Origin: Chersky-840 sp035532735
GTDB taxonomy: Bacteria; Actinomycetota; Acidimicrobiia; Acidimicrobiales; UBA8190
NCBI GenBank assembly: GCA_035532735.1
Contig: DATKQM010000027.1
Coordinates: 1-19,346 of the forward strand
Direction: 5' to 3'
Length of the DNA stretch: 19,346 nt
A program made the translations under genes and the position numbers. Positions 6,401 to 13,470 of the stretch are shown here, in pieces; the stretch's first letter is position 1, and every line of letters begins with the position of its first letter. The notes beneath the pieces are model-generated. The model was not told the origin of the DNA. It saw only the letters and a program-made list of their open reading frames with translations, and searched no databases.

Positions 6401-7915
6401 ATGGCACTGGAGAGCGGTCGACACGAAGCCGAGCCGTGGTCGGCTGACCTCGTCAGGTCGATAGCCGTGTCGTCCCCTGAGCTACGCCACGAGATCCTCG
6501 AGCGACTCAGAGAGGTCCAAGAGGGCCAGGCCAAACTGGCCGACGCCATCGAAGTCGTCGAGATGATGGTCCACGACGCCCTCGACTCCGAAGCCGTCGA
6601 CCGGCTGGGGGCGCCTGCCCCCGACACCCCCTCCGAGGAGCCCTCTCCTCACAATGCGGCGTCTTCAGGCCCTTCTCATTTACCTGATTGGGACGTTGCC
6701 CTAGCCTCGATGCCAGATCCCGAACAACAGCCGGACGTCGTGCCCGAACCCGTCGTGGATGTGCCTCTCGGATTCAAGGACTCGGCCGGTCCTGCCGACA
6801 GTGAGATCACGAGCGTCGCGGCCCCGGCGCAGAGGGCATGGAGCGGAGCAGAAGAGGTGCGAGAACCAGCTGTCGACACAGGCGTACCCGAACCGGTCTT
6901 CTACGTTCCGTCCTTCGACGAGGAAGTGCTTCCGGCGACCTCGGTCGCGGAGCTGACCTCGGGTGCCCTCGACGCCGCCCTCGCCTCCGAATTCGGCTCG
7001 GGGTCAGGCGGGGCGTCCACCGTGGCCTCCGTAGCCGCCACTGAAGCACAGGAGCTCACAGCCCCTGACCCGGCCATCCCCCACGCCGACACTCGTCAGT
7101 TCCACGAGCCCGCCTTCGAACACGCGGTCGCCGGCAACGGCTCCGCAACGGTCGCTCCGACATCCGAACGCTCCTCGGAGCACAACAAGGTTCTCGACAT
7201 CTTGCTGGGTACGCCGCGTACTGCTGATGACGCGCAGTCCCATGTCGACGCGGCCGCCGTGTCGAGCTCCACCGCATCCAACGCGACCCTGCCGCCTCCG
7301 GTGGTGACGTCGCATCAGTCGACCATCGTCATGGCGTCTCCGCCACCGCCTCCTCCGCCGGTGCCGACGCCCGCGCAGGTCGTCACGCCCGACGTGGCGC
7401 CGTCGTCTGCGCCGTTGAGCGCCACGGCTGACGTGCCAGCCGTCTCAACCCCGACATCCGAACTGCCGCCACCTTCTTCGCCGCCGGTGTTTTTGACCCA
7501 GGATCCACTCCCGACTGTCCCCGCGCCAGTGCTGTCGCCGCCGACGGCGCCCCTGCCAGCACCGCCCGTACCGGTCTCTGACGCCGGTCCTCTGCCGTCG
7601 TCACTCGACCAAGGGCCTGTCGTGGGTCTCGTACCGCCCGCACCCTTGCTGGGAGACACGCCGTTCGAGAAGCCGTCGATCCAGGTGAACGGGAGAGATC
7701 CGCTCCCGACGTTCGACGACAGCGAGGTCGAAGCGGTCTTCACAACCGACGAGTCGCACCATCTCAACTCGGCAGCGTCGATGGCCACGGAGATCTTGTC
7801 GGCGTCTCCGGACATCGCCACCGTGGGGACTGCCGAGGACCCCGAGTCCGAGATCATTAGCAAGGACGTGACCCTGATCGCCCGGGGACGCAAGAAGCGC
7901 TTCCGGCTCCACTGA
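6401..7915 (+). CDS. Large acidic, proline-rich, probably disordered protein near pilus genes
   Basis: The product has 504 residues from ATG 6401, with a G-run (6383-6389) upstream as a poor ribosome binding site; TTG 6350 would add 17 residues. Residues 14-62 form an amphipathic helical or coiled-coil segment (ELRHEILERLREVQEGQAKL region). A long acidic and Pro/Ala/Ser-rich stretch follows, including a PPPPPPP run around residue 310. A short helix HNKVLDILLG lies at about 261-270, and the tail is basic (RGRKKRFRLH). It has no signal peptide, membrane helix or catalytic motif. This layout suggests a scaffold or linker protein with a folded N-terminal oligomerisation helix and short binding motifs. 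A link to the pili is inferred only from position. The function is unknown. Confidence 0.75.
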   Translation: MALESGRHEAEPWSADLVRSIAVSSPELRHEILERLREVQEGQAKLADAIEVVEMMVHDALDSEAVDRLGAPAPDTPSEEPSPHNAASSGPSHLPDWDVALASMPDPEQQPDVVPEPVVDVPLGFKDSAGPADSEITSVAAPAQRAWSGAEEVREPAVDTGVPEPVFYVPSFDEEVLPATSVAELTSGALDAALASEFGSGSGGASTVASVAATEAQELTAPDPAIPHADTRQFHEPAFEHAVAGNGSATVAPTSERSSEHNKVLDILLGTPRTADDAQSHVDAAAVSSSTASNATLPPPVVTSHQSTIVMASPPPPPPPVPTPAQVVTPDVAPSSAPLSATADVPAVSTPTSELPPPSSPPVFLTQDPLPTVPAPVLSPPTAPLPAPPVPVSDAGPLPSSLDQGPVVGLVPPAPLLGDTPFEKPSIQVNGRDPLPTFDDSEVEAVFTTDESHHLNSAASMATEILSASPDIATVGTAEDPESEIISKDVTLIARGRKKRFRLH

Positions 7916-7925
7916 GAACCACCCG

Positions 7926-7942
7926 CCGGCTCATTGAGCCGG
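7926..7942. terminator. Bidirectional hairpin between the 504-residue gene and moaC
   Basis: CCGGCTC and GAGCCGG pair over seven bases around loop ATT. The hairpin lies in the 65-base gap between convergent stop codons (7915 and 7981), so it could end transcription from both sides. Confidence 0.5.
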
Positions 7943-7980
7943 GTCGGGGATGACCGTGTGGGCCAGACGACGGTGTGGGC

Positions 7981-8463
7981 CTAGAGCGCGGGGCGCCGCC
8001 AGGTGCCGACGCTACCGCCGGTCTTCTCCCACAGCGCCAGCTCACCAACGCTCATGGAGCGGTCCGACGACTTGCACATGTCGTAGATCGTGAGCGCCGC
8101 CACCGTGCACGCGGTGAGGGCTTCCATCTCGACGCCGGTGCGGTCGACCGTCTCGACCTGTACCTCGACTTCGACGAAGTTGTCGCCGATGGTGAAGTTG
8201 ACGTGGATGCCTCCGACCAGAAGGGGACGGCACATGGGGATGAGATCGGGAGTCTTCTTGGCCGCCTGGATACCGGCGATCCGTGCCGCTCCGAGGACGT
8301 CGCCTTTGGTGATGGCATTGCTCGCCACCTTGGCCGTTGTCTCGGGCGCCATCATGACCTTGCACCGGGCGAGGGCCCGGCGGTGGGTCGGCTCCTTGGT
8401 GGCAACGTCAACCATGCGGGCGCTACCCAGGGGATCGAGGTGCGTCAGGCTGCGGTCGACCAC
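7981..8463 (-). CDS. moaC: Cyclic pyranopterin monophosphate synthase MoaC
   Basis: MoaC converts 3',8-cyclo-dihydro-GTP, made by MoaA, to cyclic pyranopterin monophosphate in molybdenum cofactor synthesis. The 160-residue protein has the full family length and signature blocks: LTHLDPLGSARMVDV (6-20), KGDVLGAARIAGIQAAK (53-69), VEMEALTACTVAALTIYDMCK (111-131). Lys53, Glu112, Glu114, Asp128 and Lys131 match known active-site positions. The usual CHPL block reads CRPL, placing Arg at 79 where E. coli has His77. GTG 8463 is the start because family homology begins there. No other moa gene is in the window. The gene is divergent from the fmdB-like gene, with 146 bases between. Confidence 0.92.
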   Translation of the reverse strand: MVDRSLTHLDPLGSARMVDVATKEPTHRRALARCKVMMAPETTAKVASNAITKGDVLGAARIAGIQAAKKTPDLIPMCRPLLVGGIHVNFTIGDNFVEVEVQVETVDRTGVEMEALTACTVAALTIYDMCKSSDRSMSVGELALWEKTGGSVGTWRRPAL

Positions 8464-8539
8464 GGCGCGAAGTCTATGTCACCAGCACCTTCCTGGGCCT
8501 TGACGGTCCGAGGAGGACCGACACCGATCATGGTGGCGG

Positions 8540-8545
8540 TAGACT
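8540..8545 (+). promoter_or_regulatory. Candidate -10 element abutting CIRCE
   Basis: TAGACT matches TAnnnT and overlaps the first base of the CIRCE element, so HrcA bound there would block the promoter. The region 17 bases upstream (GACCGA-like) is a poor -35. It is about 65 bases before the fmdB-like start. Confidence 0.5.
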
Positions 8546-8571
8546 TGGCACTCACTGGTGACGAGTGCCAG
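8545..8571 (+). promoter_or_regulatory. CIRCE operator (HrcA binding site)
   Basis: TTGGCACTC, nine bases, then GAGTGCCAG. The classical CIRCE is TTAGCACTC-N9-GAGTGCTAA, and actinobacterial versions commonly read CTGGCACTC-N9-GAGTGCCAG. Eight of nine arm positions pair, and the spacer is exactly nine. It lies downstream of a TAGACT -10 and upstream of the fmdB-like gene, as expected for HrcA repression relieved by heat shock. Confidence 0.88.
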
Positions 8572-8609
8572 CGGGGGCTCGATGACGTCGGAAGGGAAAC
8601 AGGACGCAC

Positions 8610-8978
8610 ATGCCGACCTATGAGTATCAGTGCAAGTCCTGTGGCGCGCACCACGACGTCGTGCAGAAGTTCGGCGACGACCCCTTGACCGAGTGCCCCT
8701 CGTGCGGGGGCCCGCTGCGCAAGGTCTTCGGGGCGGTGGGCGTGGTCTTCAAGGGAAGCGGGTTCTACAAGACCGACAGCCGGACCTCGTCCAAGAAATC
8801 CGAGAGGTCGGACAAGGCCGAGAAGTCCGATACGAAGGCCCCGAGCTCATCGGACAAGGGCTCGTCGGACAAGGGCTCGTCGGACAAGGGCTCGTCGGGG
8901 TCGAAGTCCTCGGACTCCGGCTCGTCGCCAAAGCCCGGAGCGTCGACCACCACGGGATCTGCCGCCGCCGCTTCGTGA
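8610..8978 (+). CDS. FmdB-family zinc-ribbon protein, probable Ruc-like heat-shock chaperone
   Basis: The 122-residue protein starts MPTYEYQCKSCG, the FmdB signature. Cys8, Cys11, Cys30 and Cys33 (CKSC and CPSC) form a zinc ribbon within residues 1-55, ending in the usual VFKGSGFYKTD. Residues 56-122 are Ser/Lys/Asp/Gly-rich and disordered, with three SSDKG repeats. In Mycobacterium tuberculosis the FmdB-family protein Rv0991c (Ruc) is described as a redox-regulated chaperone with a disordered C terminus. The same layout behind a CIRCE operator supports a stress chaperone role here rather than the old formamidase-regulator name. ATG 8610 is preceded by AGGA at good spacing. The gene converges on tldE and appears to be transcribed alone. 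Confidence 0.9.
   Translation: MPTYEYQCKSCGAHHDVVQKFGDDPLTECPSCGGPLRKVFGAVGVVFKGSGFYKTDSRTSSKKSERSDKAEKSDTKAPSSSDKGSSDKGSSDKGSSGSKSSDSGSSPKPGASTTTGSAAAAS
8851..8895 (+). repeat. Three perfect 15-base tandem repeats within the fmdB-like gene
   Basis: CGGACAAGGGCTCGT occurs three times head to tail (8851-8865, 8866-8880, 8881-8895). It encodes repeated Ser-Ser-Asp-Lys-Gly in the disordered tail. Perfect identity at DNA level suggests recent slippage expansion, and the copy number may vary between strains. Confidence 0.9.
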
Positions 8979-9005
8979 CTCGGGGGGCCTGAGCCCAGCC
9001 GATGG

Positions 9006-9020
9006 CGGCGACGTTCGCCG
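9006..9020. terminator. Hairpin between fmdB-like gene and tldE
   Basis: CGGCGA and TCGCCG pair over six bases around loop CGT in the 47-base gap between convergent stop codons. No T tract is seen. Confidence 0.35.
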
Positions 9021-9025
9021 TCGAC

Positions 9026-10411
9026 CTACGAGCCGCTCAGCGCCATCCCGTCGATGGCAACCGTCTGGCCGGCGGCGACACCGGGGAGCCACTCGACATC
9101 GGCGCCGATGTGGAGCACCGACTGCAACATCCGCTGAAGGGTGGACGCGATCGTGACTTCGCGCACGGGTTCCGCCAGCTGGCCGTCACGCACCATCAGG
9201 CCCTCCGCCCCGACGGAGAAGTCGCCACTCACGGGGTTGACCCCCGAGTGCACGCCGGTGATCGACTGCACGAACAGGGCCTCTCCGACCCGGGACAAGA
9301 TGTCGGCGGCCTCGAGGGTGCCCGGCGACAACAACAGCGCCCGGCACCCCGCCACCGGGGTGGTGGCATATCCCCCTCGGACGGCCGAAGCGGTGGACGC
9401 CAGGCCGGCACGTCGGGCCGATGTCGTGTCGAAGACAAATCCACGTAGGACCCCGTTCTCGATGAGGACGTTGCGTCGGCAGGCGAGGCCCTCGGCATCG
9501 TGTGTCGAGGCGCCGAAGGATCGGGCGTCGGTCGGGTCGTCGACGAGGATCAGGGTCGGTACCGCCACCTCTTCGCCGACCCGGTCGGCAAAGAACGAGC
9601 GACCCTTGGTGACGGCCTCGCCCGACAAGGCTGAGGACACCACCGCCAGCAAGGTCGAGGTCACGCGGGGATCGAGCACCACCGCGCATTTGCCCGAGCG
9701 GGCCTTGGTGGCACCGAGCATCCGGGTGGACCGTTGCACCGCGTCTGCGACTGCCTTGTCGAGGTCGAGATCCCCCGGGCCACGTGCCGCACAGAACCCC
9801 ACGCCGGTCTGGCTGTCGGCATCGGCGCCGGCGATGGTCTCGACCGCCACACTCGACACCGTGCGCCGGGCCGTCGCCGTGATACCCGTCGAGCTGGCGA
9901 CGGCAGCCTCGGCGGCCATGTCGCCGTAGTCGGCAAACGCGACCTGACGGACACGGGCGTCTGCGTTGCGGGCGCGGCGCTCGAGCTCCAACGCCATCTC
10001 GACTTTGGCCGCGCTCGGGGTGCGCAGCACCGCGTCGTCCCACAGATCGAGCGACGTGGGAGCCACACCGTCGGGCCCGGCCAGGCCGACATGCTCATCG
10101 GCCGTGGCGAAGGTGGCGTTGTCACGGGCATCGGCCAGGGTCTGCTTGATCACCGACTCCTCGAGAGTCCCGGCGTAGGCAAAACCCTGGCGTCCACCGA
10201 CCACGACCCGGATTCCCACACCGGCCGAAGCCGCCGAGGACAGCGATTCCACCTCGCCTTCGTAGGCCCTGACGTCGGTCTCCACCCCACGAGACACGTA
10301 GACCTCGAGCTGCTCACCGCTCTTGGCCGCCCCCGCGATGCGCAGGGCCAACTCGAGCAACTCACCCTCGGCCGGCGAAGGGGACACTTCTTGGCTCACC
10401 GTGTCAGTCAC
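9026..10411 (-). CDS. tldE: TldE/PmbA-family metalloprotease subunit
   Basis: The 461-residue protein matches the PmbA/TldE family in length and layout: an N-terminal domain with SSAASAGVGIRVVVGGRQGFAY (about 58-79) and a C-terminal domain ending in the typical SGDFSVGAEGLMVRDGQ segment and a final VLHIGADVEWLPGVAAG. It has no HExxxH motif, as expected for the non-catalytic partner of TldD. TldD and TldE form a heterodimeric protease that degrades unfolded peptides and in E. coli matures microcin B17. The GTG start at 10411 has GGAGGG eight bases before it and overlaps the tldD stop by eight bases, so the two are translationally coupled. Confidence 0.92.
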   Translation of the reverse strand: MTDTVSQEVSPSPAEGELLELALRIAGAAKSGEQLEVYVSRGVETDVRAYEGEVESLSSAASAGVGIRVVVGGRQGFAYAGTLEESVIKQTLADARDNATFATADEHVGLAGPDGVAPTSLDLWDDAVLRTPSAAKVEMALELERRARNADARVRQVAFADYGDMAAEAAVASSTGITATARRTVSSVAVETIAGADADSQTGVGFCAARGPGDLDLDKAVADAVQRSTRMLGATKARSGKCAVVLDPRVTSTLLAVVSSALSGEAVTKGRSFFADRVGEEVAVPTLILVDDPTDARSFGASTHDAEGLACRRNVLIENGVLRGFVFDTTSARRAGLASTASAVRGGYATTPVAGCRALLLSPGTLEAADILSRVGEALFVQSITGVHSGVNPVSGDFSVGAEGLMVRDGQLAEPVREVTIASTLQRMLQSVLHIGADVEWLPGVAAGQTVAIDGMALSGS

Positions 10412-11822
10412 CGGCGGTCCCTCCGATCGTCACGCCAGTGATCCGCAAGGTCGGCTGTCCGCACCCCACGGGGACACTCTGGCCGTCTTTGCCACATGTG
10501 CCCGGGCCCATGGCGAAGTCGTTGGCGACGGCGTCGATGCGACGCAGGACCTCGGGCCCGTTGCCGATGAGATTGGCGTCGCGCAGCGGCTCGGTGATGT
10601 GTCCGTCTTCGATCAGATACGCCTCGACCGTCCCGAACACGAAGTCACCGGTCGTGGTGTTCACCTGGCCGCCGCCCAACTTGGCCACGTACACGCCGGT
10701 CGGGGTCTGGGCGAGGATCTCCTCGGGCTCGGCGTCCCCGTTGAGGAGAAAGGTGTTCGTCATCCGGACCATGGGCAGGTGGCGGTAGTTCTGACGCCGC
10801 CCGTTGCCCGAGGATCCCCGATTGTCCTTACGACCACGGAGGTAGTCCCACATGTAGTCGGTAAGGACACCCTTTTCGATCAGCACATTGCGCTGCGCAG
10901 AATTCCCTTCGTCGTCGACGGCGAAGCTCCCCCACTCCGGCCCGATGGTGCCGTCGTCGACGAGGGTGACCAGAGGGCTCGCCACCTGCTCGCCCATCTG
11001 GCCCACATAGACCGAGGCGTCCTTGGCGATGTGGTCGGCCTCGAGACCGTGACCACAGGCCTCATGGAACAAGATGCCACCGCTCCCCGATTCCAAGATC
11101 AGCGGCACCTCCCCGCTCGGCGCCGGCCGCGCCGTCAACTTGACGAGCGCCCGCCGGGCCGCTGCGGCGGCCACCTCTCGGACATCGACGGTGTCGAAGA
11201 GCTCGAAGCCGACGGTAAAGGCACTGGACTCATAGCCCGTCTGCATGCCGGTGTCGCCGACCGCCACACACGAGACGCTGAAGCGGGTACGGACCTGGTC
11301 GTCGGCGACGAGGGTGCCGTCGCTGTTGGCGACCTGGATACGCCGTCGTCCGTCTCCGTACGAAGCCGACACCTGCGAGATGGCATTGCCACTGGCCCGG
11401 GCCGCCTCGTCGGCCTGGACGAGGAGCTCGATCTTGCGAGCCTTGGAGACGTCTTCGGGGAGCTGCTCGACCTCGTTTCTCTTGACGCTCTCACGGTGCT
11501 CGAGCGCGACCACGCGCCGGCCGCCTCCTTGGCGGGCGACAGCCGCCGCTGCTTCGGCCGCGGCCAGGAGGCCGCGCTCGGAAAGGTCTGCGGTGTGGGC
11601 GTAGCCGGTGGTCTCTCCCACCACCACCCGGACCCCCGCACCGCGATCACGGCCCGACGACAGCTCCTCCACCCTGCCGTCGTCGAGCACGGCCGACGTG
11701 GAGTGGCGGTCCTCGACGAATACCTCGGCGAACTCTCCGCCACGCTGGAGTGCCGCACCGAGCACGCGCTCGATGACGGGGGTCTCGACCAGTAGACCTG
11801 TTGCCGAGCCTGCGTCGCTCAC
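10404..11822 (-). CDS. tldD: TldD metalloprotease, catalytic subunit
   Basis: The chosen product has 472 residues. HEACGH (253-258) is the zinc-binding motif, and the Cys in PVGCGQPTLRI near the C terminus corresponds to the third metal ligand of E. coli TldD. The fold-typical segments GGRVEE-like DDGRVEELSSG (47-57), SGGILFHEACGHGLEADH and NTTTGDFVFGTVEAYLIEDG are present. The frame is open up to 12062, but that extension is a basic low-complexity shadow overlapping the divergent thioesterase gene. GTG 11822 is preferred because AAAGGAG (11831-11837) lies eight bases before it and family homology begins just after. It forms an operon with tldE. The complex is thought to digest unstructured peptides through a narrow cavity. 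Confidence 0.93.
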   Translation of the reverse strand: MSDAGSATGLLVETPVIERVLGAALQRGGEFAEVFVEDRHSTSAVLDDGRVEELSSGRDRGAGVRVVVGETTGYAHTADLSERGLLAAAEAAAAVARQGGGRRVVALEHRESVKRNEVEQLPEDVSKARKIELLVQADEAARASGNAISQVSASYGDGRRRIQVANSDGTLVADDQVRTRFSVSCVAVGDTGMQTGYESSAFTVGFELFDTVDVREVAAAAARRALVKLTARPAPSGEVPLILESGSGGILFHEACGHGLEADHIAKDASVYVGQMGEQVASPLVTLVDDGTIGPEWGSFAVDDEGNSAQRNVLIEKGVLTDYMWDYLRGRKDNRGSSGNGRRQNYRHLPMVRMTNTFLLNGDAEPEEILAQTPTGVYVAKLGGGQVNTTTGDFVFGTVEAYLIEDGHITEPLRDANLIGNGPEVLRRIDAVANDFAMGPGTCGKDGQSVPVGCGQPTLRITGVTIGGTAGD

Positions 11823-11830
11823 CCGCAATT

Positions 11831-11837
11831 CTCCTTT
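11831..11837 (-). promoter_or_regulatory. Strong ribosome binding site deciding the tldD start
   Basis: On the minus strand AAAGGAG sits eight bases before GTG 11822. It is one of the best Shine-Dalgarno sequences in the window and argues against the 80-residue longer frame. Confidence 0.75.
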
Positions 11838-11912
11838 CGGGCCCGAGGCCCTGCCCGAGCTCCTTGGAACCCGCTCGCTGACCACCAACCTCCTGGCCTG
11901 TGGTCGCGCAGA

Positions 11913-11934
11913 CCGCCGGCCGTGTGGCCGGCGG
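11913..11934. promoter_or_regulatory. Nine-base-pair perfect hairpin in the tldD/thioesterase divergent region
   Basis: CCGCCGGCC and GGCCGGCGG flank GTGT. The element lies between divergent starts (11822 and 11960). It could be an operator, or a structured element in the tldD leader. No known motif fits. Confidence 0.35.
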
Positions 11935-11947
11935 CGCTTGTGTTTCG

Positions 11948-11953
11948 TATCGT
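11948..11953 (+). promoter_or_regulatory. Candidate -10 for a leaderless thioesterase transcript
   Basis: TATCGT (TAnnnT) ends six bases before GTG 11960, and no Shine-Dalgarno is present, so a leaderless mRNA is plausible. On the other strand the same bases contain TACGAT, a possible tldD -10, so the two promoters may overlap. Confidence 0.4.
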
Positions 11954-11959
11954 ACCGTC

Positions 11960-12337
11960 GTGACTCTCCAACCCGGCTTGAGCGCTCAGGTGGCTCTGGT
12001 GGTTGTAGAGAGCGACACCGCCCTGGCACTTCGTTCGGGGGACGTCCCTGTCCTGGCCACACCTCGTCTCATCGCTCTGTGCGAGGAGGCGGCGTGCCTG
12101 GCGGTGAGCGGGACGCTCGACGAAGGCCAGACCAGTGTGGGAGTACGCGTCCAATTCGACCATCTGGTACCCGTTCGCGTCGGCTCGGAGGTCGTGGCGG
12201 AGGCGACGCTCGAGAAGGTGGAGGGGCGCCGTCTGGTCTTCACCGTGACCGCCACCGACACCGCCGGTCTGGCCGGTGCCGGGAAGCTGACGCGAGTCAT
12301 CGTCGACCGAAGCGAGTTCCTCGCCAAGTCTCGGTAG
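11960..12337 (+). CDS. FlK-like hotdog-fold acyl-CoA thioesterase
   Basis: The 125-residue product is the size of a single hotdog domain. Thr34 (LATPRL), Glu42 (CEEAA) and His68 (FDHLVPV) reproduce the catalytic Thr42/Glu50/His76 of fluoroacetyl-CoA thioesterase FlK with exactly the same spacing (8 and 34 residues). The signature GQTSVGVRVQFDHLVPVRVGS is present. FlK-like proteins in actinobacteria are widespread and usually act on unknown short acyl-CoA substrates, so fluoroacetate resistance is not implied. GTG 11960 is chosen because homology starts there and a TATCGT box precedes it; the frame is open to 11900. The gene converges on the AIM24-family gene, with a strong hairpin between. 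Confidence 0.82.
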   Translation: MTLQPGLSAQVALVVVESDTALALRSGDVPVLATPRLIALCEEAACLAVSGTLDEGQTSVGVRVQFDHLVPVRVGSEVVAEATLEKVEGRRLVFTVTATDTAGLAGAGKLTRVIVDRSEFLAKSR

Positions 12338-12362
12338 CGGCCAGACCCGGCCCAGGTGGTCG

Positions 12363-12386
12363 CGGGCCCGGCCGCCGACGGGCCCG
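12363..12386. terminator. Strong hairpin between thioesterase and AIM24-family genes
   Basis: CGGGCCCG occurs twice (12363-12370 and 12379-12386) around an eight-base loop. The octamer is its own reverse complement, so the copies pair perfectly. It lies in the 77-base gap between convergent stop codons. Confidence 0.55.
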
Positions 12387-12414
12387 GTGCGCCAGGCCTT
12401 GCCCGGATCCCTTC

Positions 12415-13176
12415 TCAGACCTGGCGGCCCAAGACGTTGCCGAGGACTCCGCCCACCACGCCACCGGCCGCGGCGTCGCGGCCCGAATCGTTGCCCCCGA
12501 GGTACTCGGACAAGGCATGGGCGAGGACCGGCAGCGGCATCGACTGCAGCCAGATGGTGCCCGGCCCGGTGAGGGACACGAGGTGGTGGCCGTCGCCGCC
12601 CATGTAGCGGTTGGCGATACCCGGCAACCGGATCACCGAGAACGTGACGCTGTCGTTGAACATGCCCACATGCCCGGGGTGGACGAGAAGCGACTGTCCC
12701 GCCGCCAAGTCATACGTCGTCATCTCACCGGCGAGCTCGATCCACGCTTGTCCCTGGCCTTCGAGCTTCTGGAGGATGAAGCCTTCACCTCCCCACAGGC
12801 CACCGCGAAACGACTGCTGGAGAGCCACCGAGGGCGTGATGCCCGGTGTGCCACACACCCAGCCGTGGCGATGGACCACGTAGCCATGGCCCGGGCTGAC
12901 CTCGACGGGGAAGATCCGGCCTGGGACCTTGCTGGCGAAGCTCACCATCCCGGGGCCACCTGTAGCTTCGTAGCGAGTGAGGAAGAGGCCTCCGCCCCCG
13001 GCCATCCGCTTGAGCCCGGCCATGATCCCGCCACCACCACCGGTGTTGGCGGTCTGAGACAGCTGCATGTTGGCCGACATCCACGAGAGATCGCCGTGGG
13101 TGGAGATGATGGCCTCGCCCGGTTCGAGGACCATCTCCAAGACCGGCATCGTGGTCCCCTTGACGTTGGCCTGCAT
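12415..13176 (-). CDS. AIM24 family protein
   Basis: The 253-residue protein belongs to the AIM24/TIGR00266 family, named after a yeast mitochondrial protein; the bacterial function is not established. It has the expected beta-helix-like pattern: LEMVLEPGEAIISTHGDLSWMSANM (about 14-38), a glycine-rich hinge around GGGGGIMAGLKRMAGGGGLFL (46-66), FPVEVSPGHGYVVHRHGWVCG (about 88-108), GGEGFILQKLEGQG (about 129-142) and a Gly/Val-rich tail. It has no signal peptide. ATG 13176 is chosen because AGAGGAG precedes it at good spacing; an in-frame upstream start at 13197 lacks such a site. It is transcribed away from dxs, across a 294-base divergent region. Confidence 0.88.
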   Translation of the reverse strand: MQANVKGTTMPVLEMVLEPGEAIISTHGDLSWMSANMQLSQTANTGGGGGIMAGLKRMAGGGGLFLTRYEATGGPGMVSFASKVPGRIFPVEVSPGHGYVVHRHGWVCGTPGITPSVALQQSFRGGLWGGEGFILQKLEGQGQAWIELAGEMTTYDLAAGQSLLVHPGHVGMFNDSVTFSVIRLPGIANRYMGGDGHHLVSLTGPGTIWLQSMPLPVLAHALSEYLGGNDSGRDAAAGGVVGGVLGNVLGRQV

Positions 13177-13266
13177 GGCACGCTCCTCTCGGTCCACCGA
13201 CGCCGTCTGGCGCGGACGTCGCTTCGCGCGCAGAGTCTGCCTCTCCGACTCGTGACACGCCCGTCA

Positions 13267-13295
13267 TTCCGACTCGGTTCCGACGTCGTTCCGAC
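13267..13295. promoter_or_regulatory. Three TTCCGAC repeats phased at exactly 11 bases
   Basis: TTCCGAC starts at 13267, 13278 and 13289. An 11-base direct-repeat period is the architecture of OmpR/PhoB-type response-regulator sites such as actinobacterial PHO boxes, though the heptamer is not that consensus. It lies between AIM24 (90 bases away) and dxs. The same 294-base gap has a GGCCCGCCGG duplication (13321-13340) and a CTCGGG/CCCGAG hairpin (13388-13407). Confidence 0.4.
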
Positions 13296-13421
13296 TGGTC
13301 GCCATCGTCCCCACCGCTGGGGCCCGCCGGGGCCCGCCGGAGCGCGGCCGGGGGTGGGCCGGGAGCCCGGCCGGGCAGGCCCAAACCCTCGGGCCTAATG
13401 CCCCGAGCGCCTGGGCCGCGG

Positions 13422-13427
13422 TAGCGT
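13422..13427 (+). promoter_or_regulatory. Candidate -10 element of dxs
   Basis: TAGCGT fits TAnnnT. A transcript starting about seven bases downstream would have a leader of roughly 37 bases to ATG 13471, with AGGG as ribosome binding site. No -35 is recognisable. Confidence 0.4.
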
Positions 13428-13470
13428 GACGCAGGGTCGCCGCCTCGGGCGTCCCCCGAACAGGGTGCCC

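Noticed and set aside
11823..12062. 80-codon N-terminal extension of tldD
   Set aside because: Basic low-complexity sequence overlapping the divergent thioesterase gene; a strong ribosome binding site supports the start at 11822.
11960..12337. Fluoroacetate resistance based on FlK-like catalytic residues
   Set aside because: The Thr/Glu/His spacing defines a broad thioesterase family; no fluorination genes or specific gate residues are visible.
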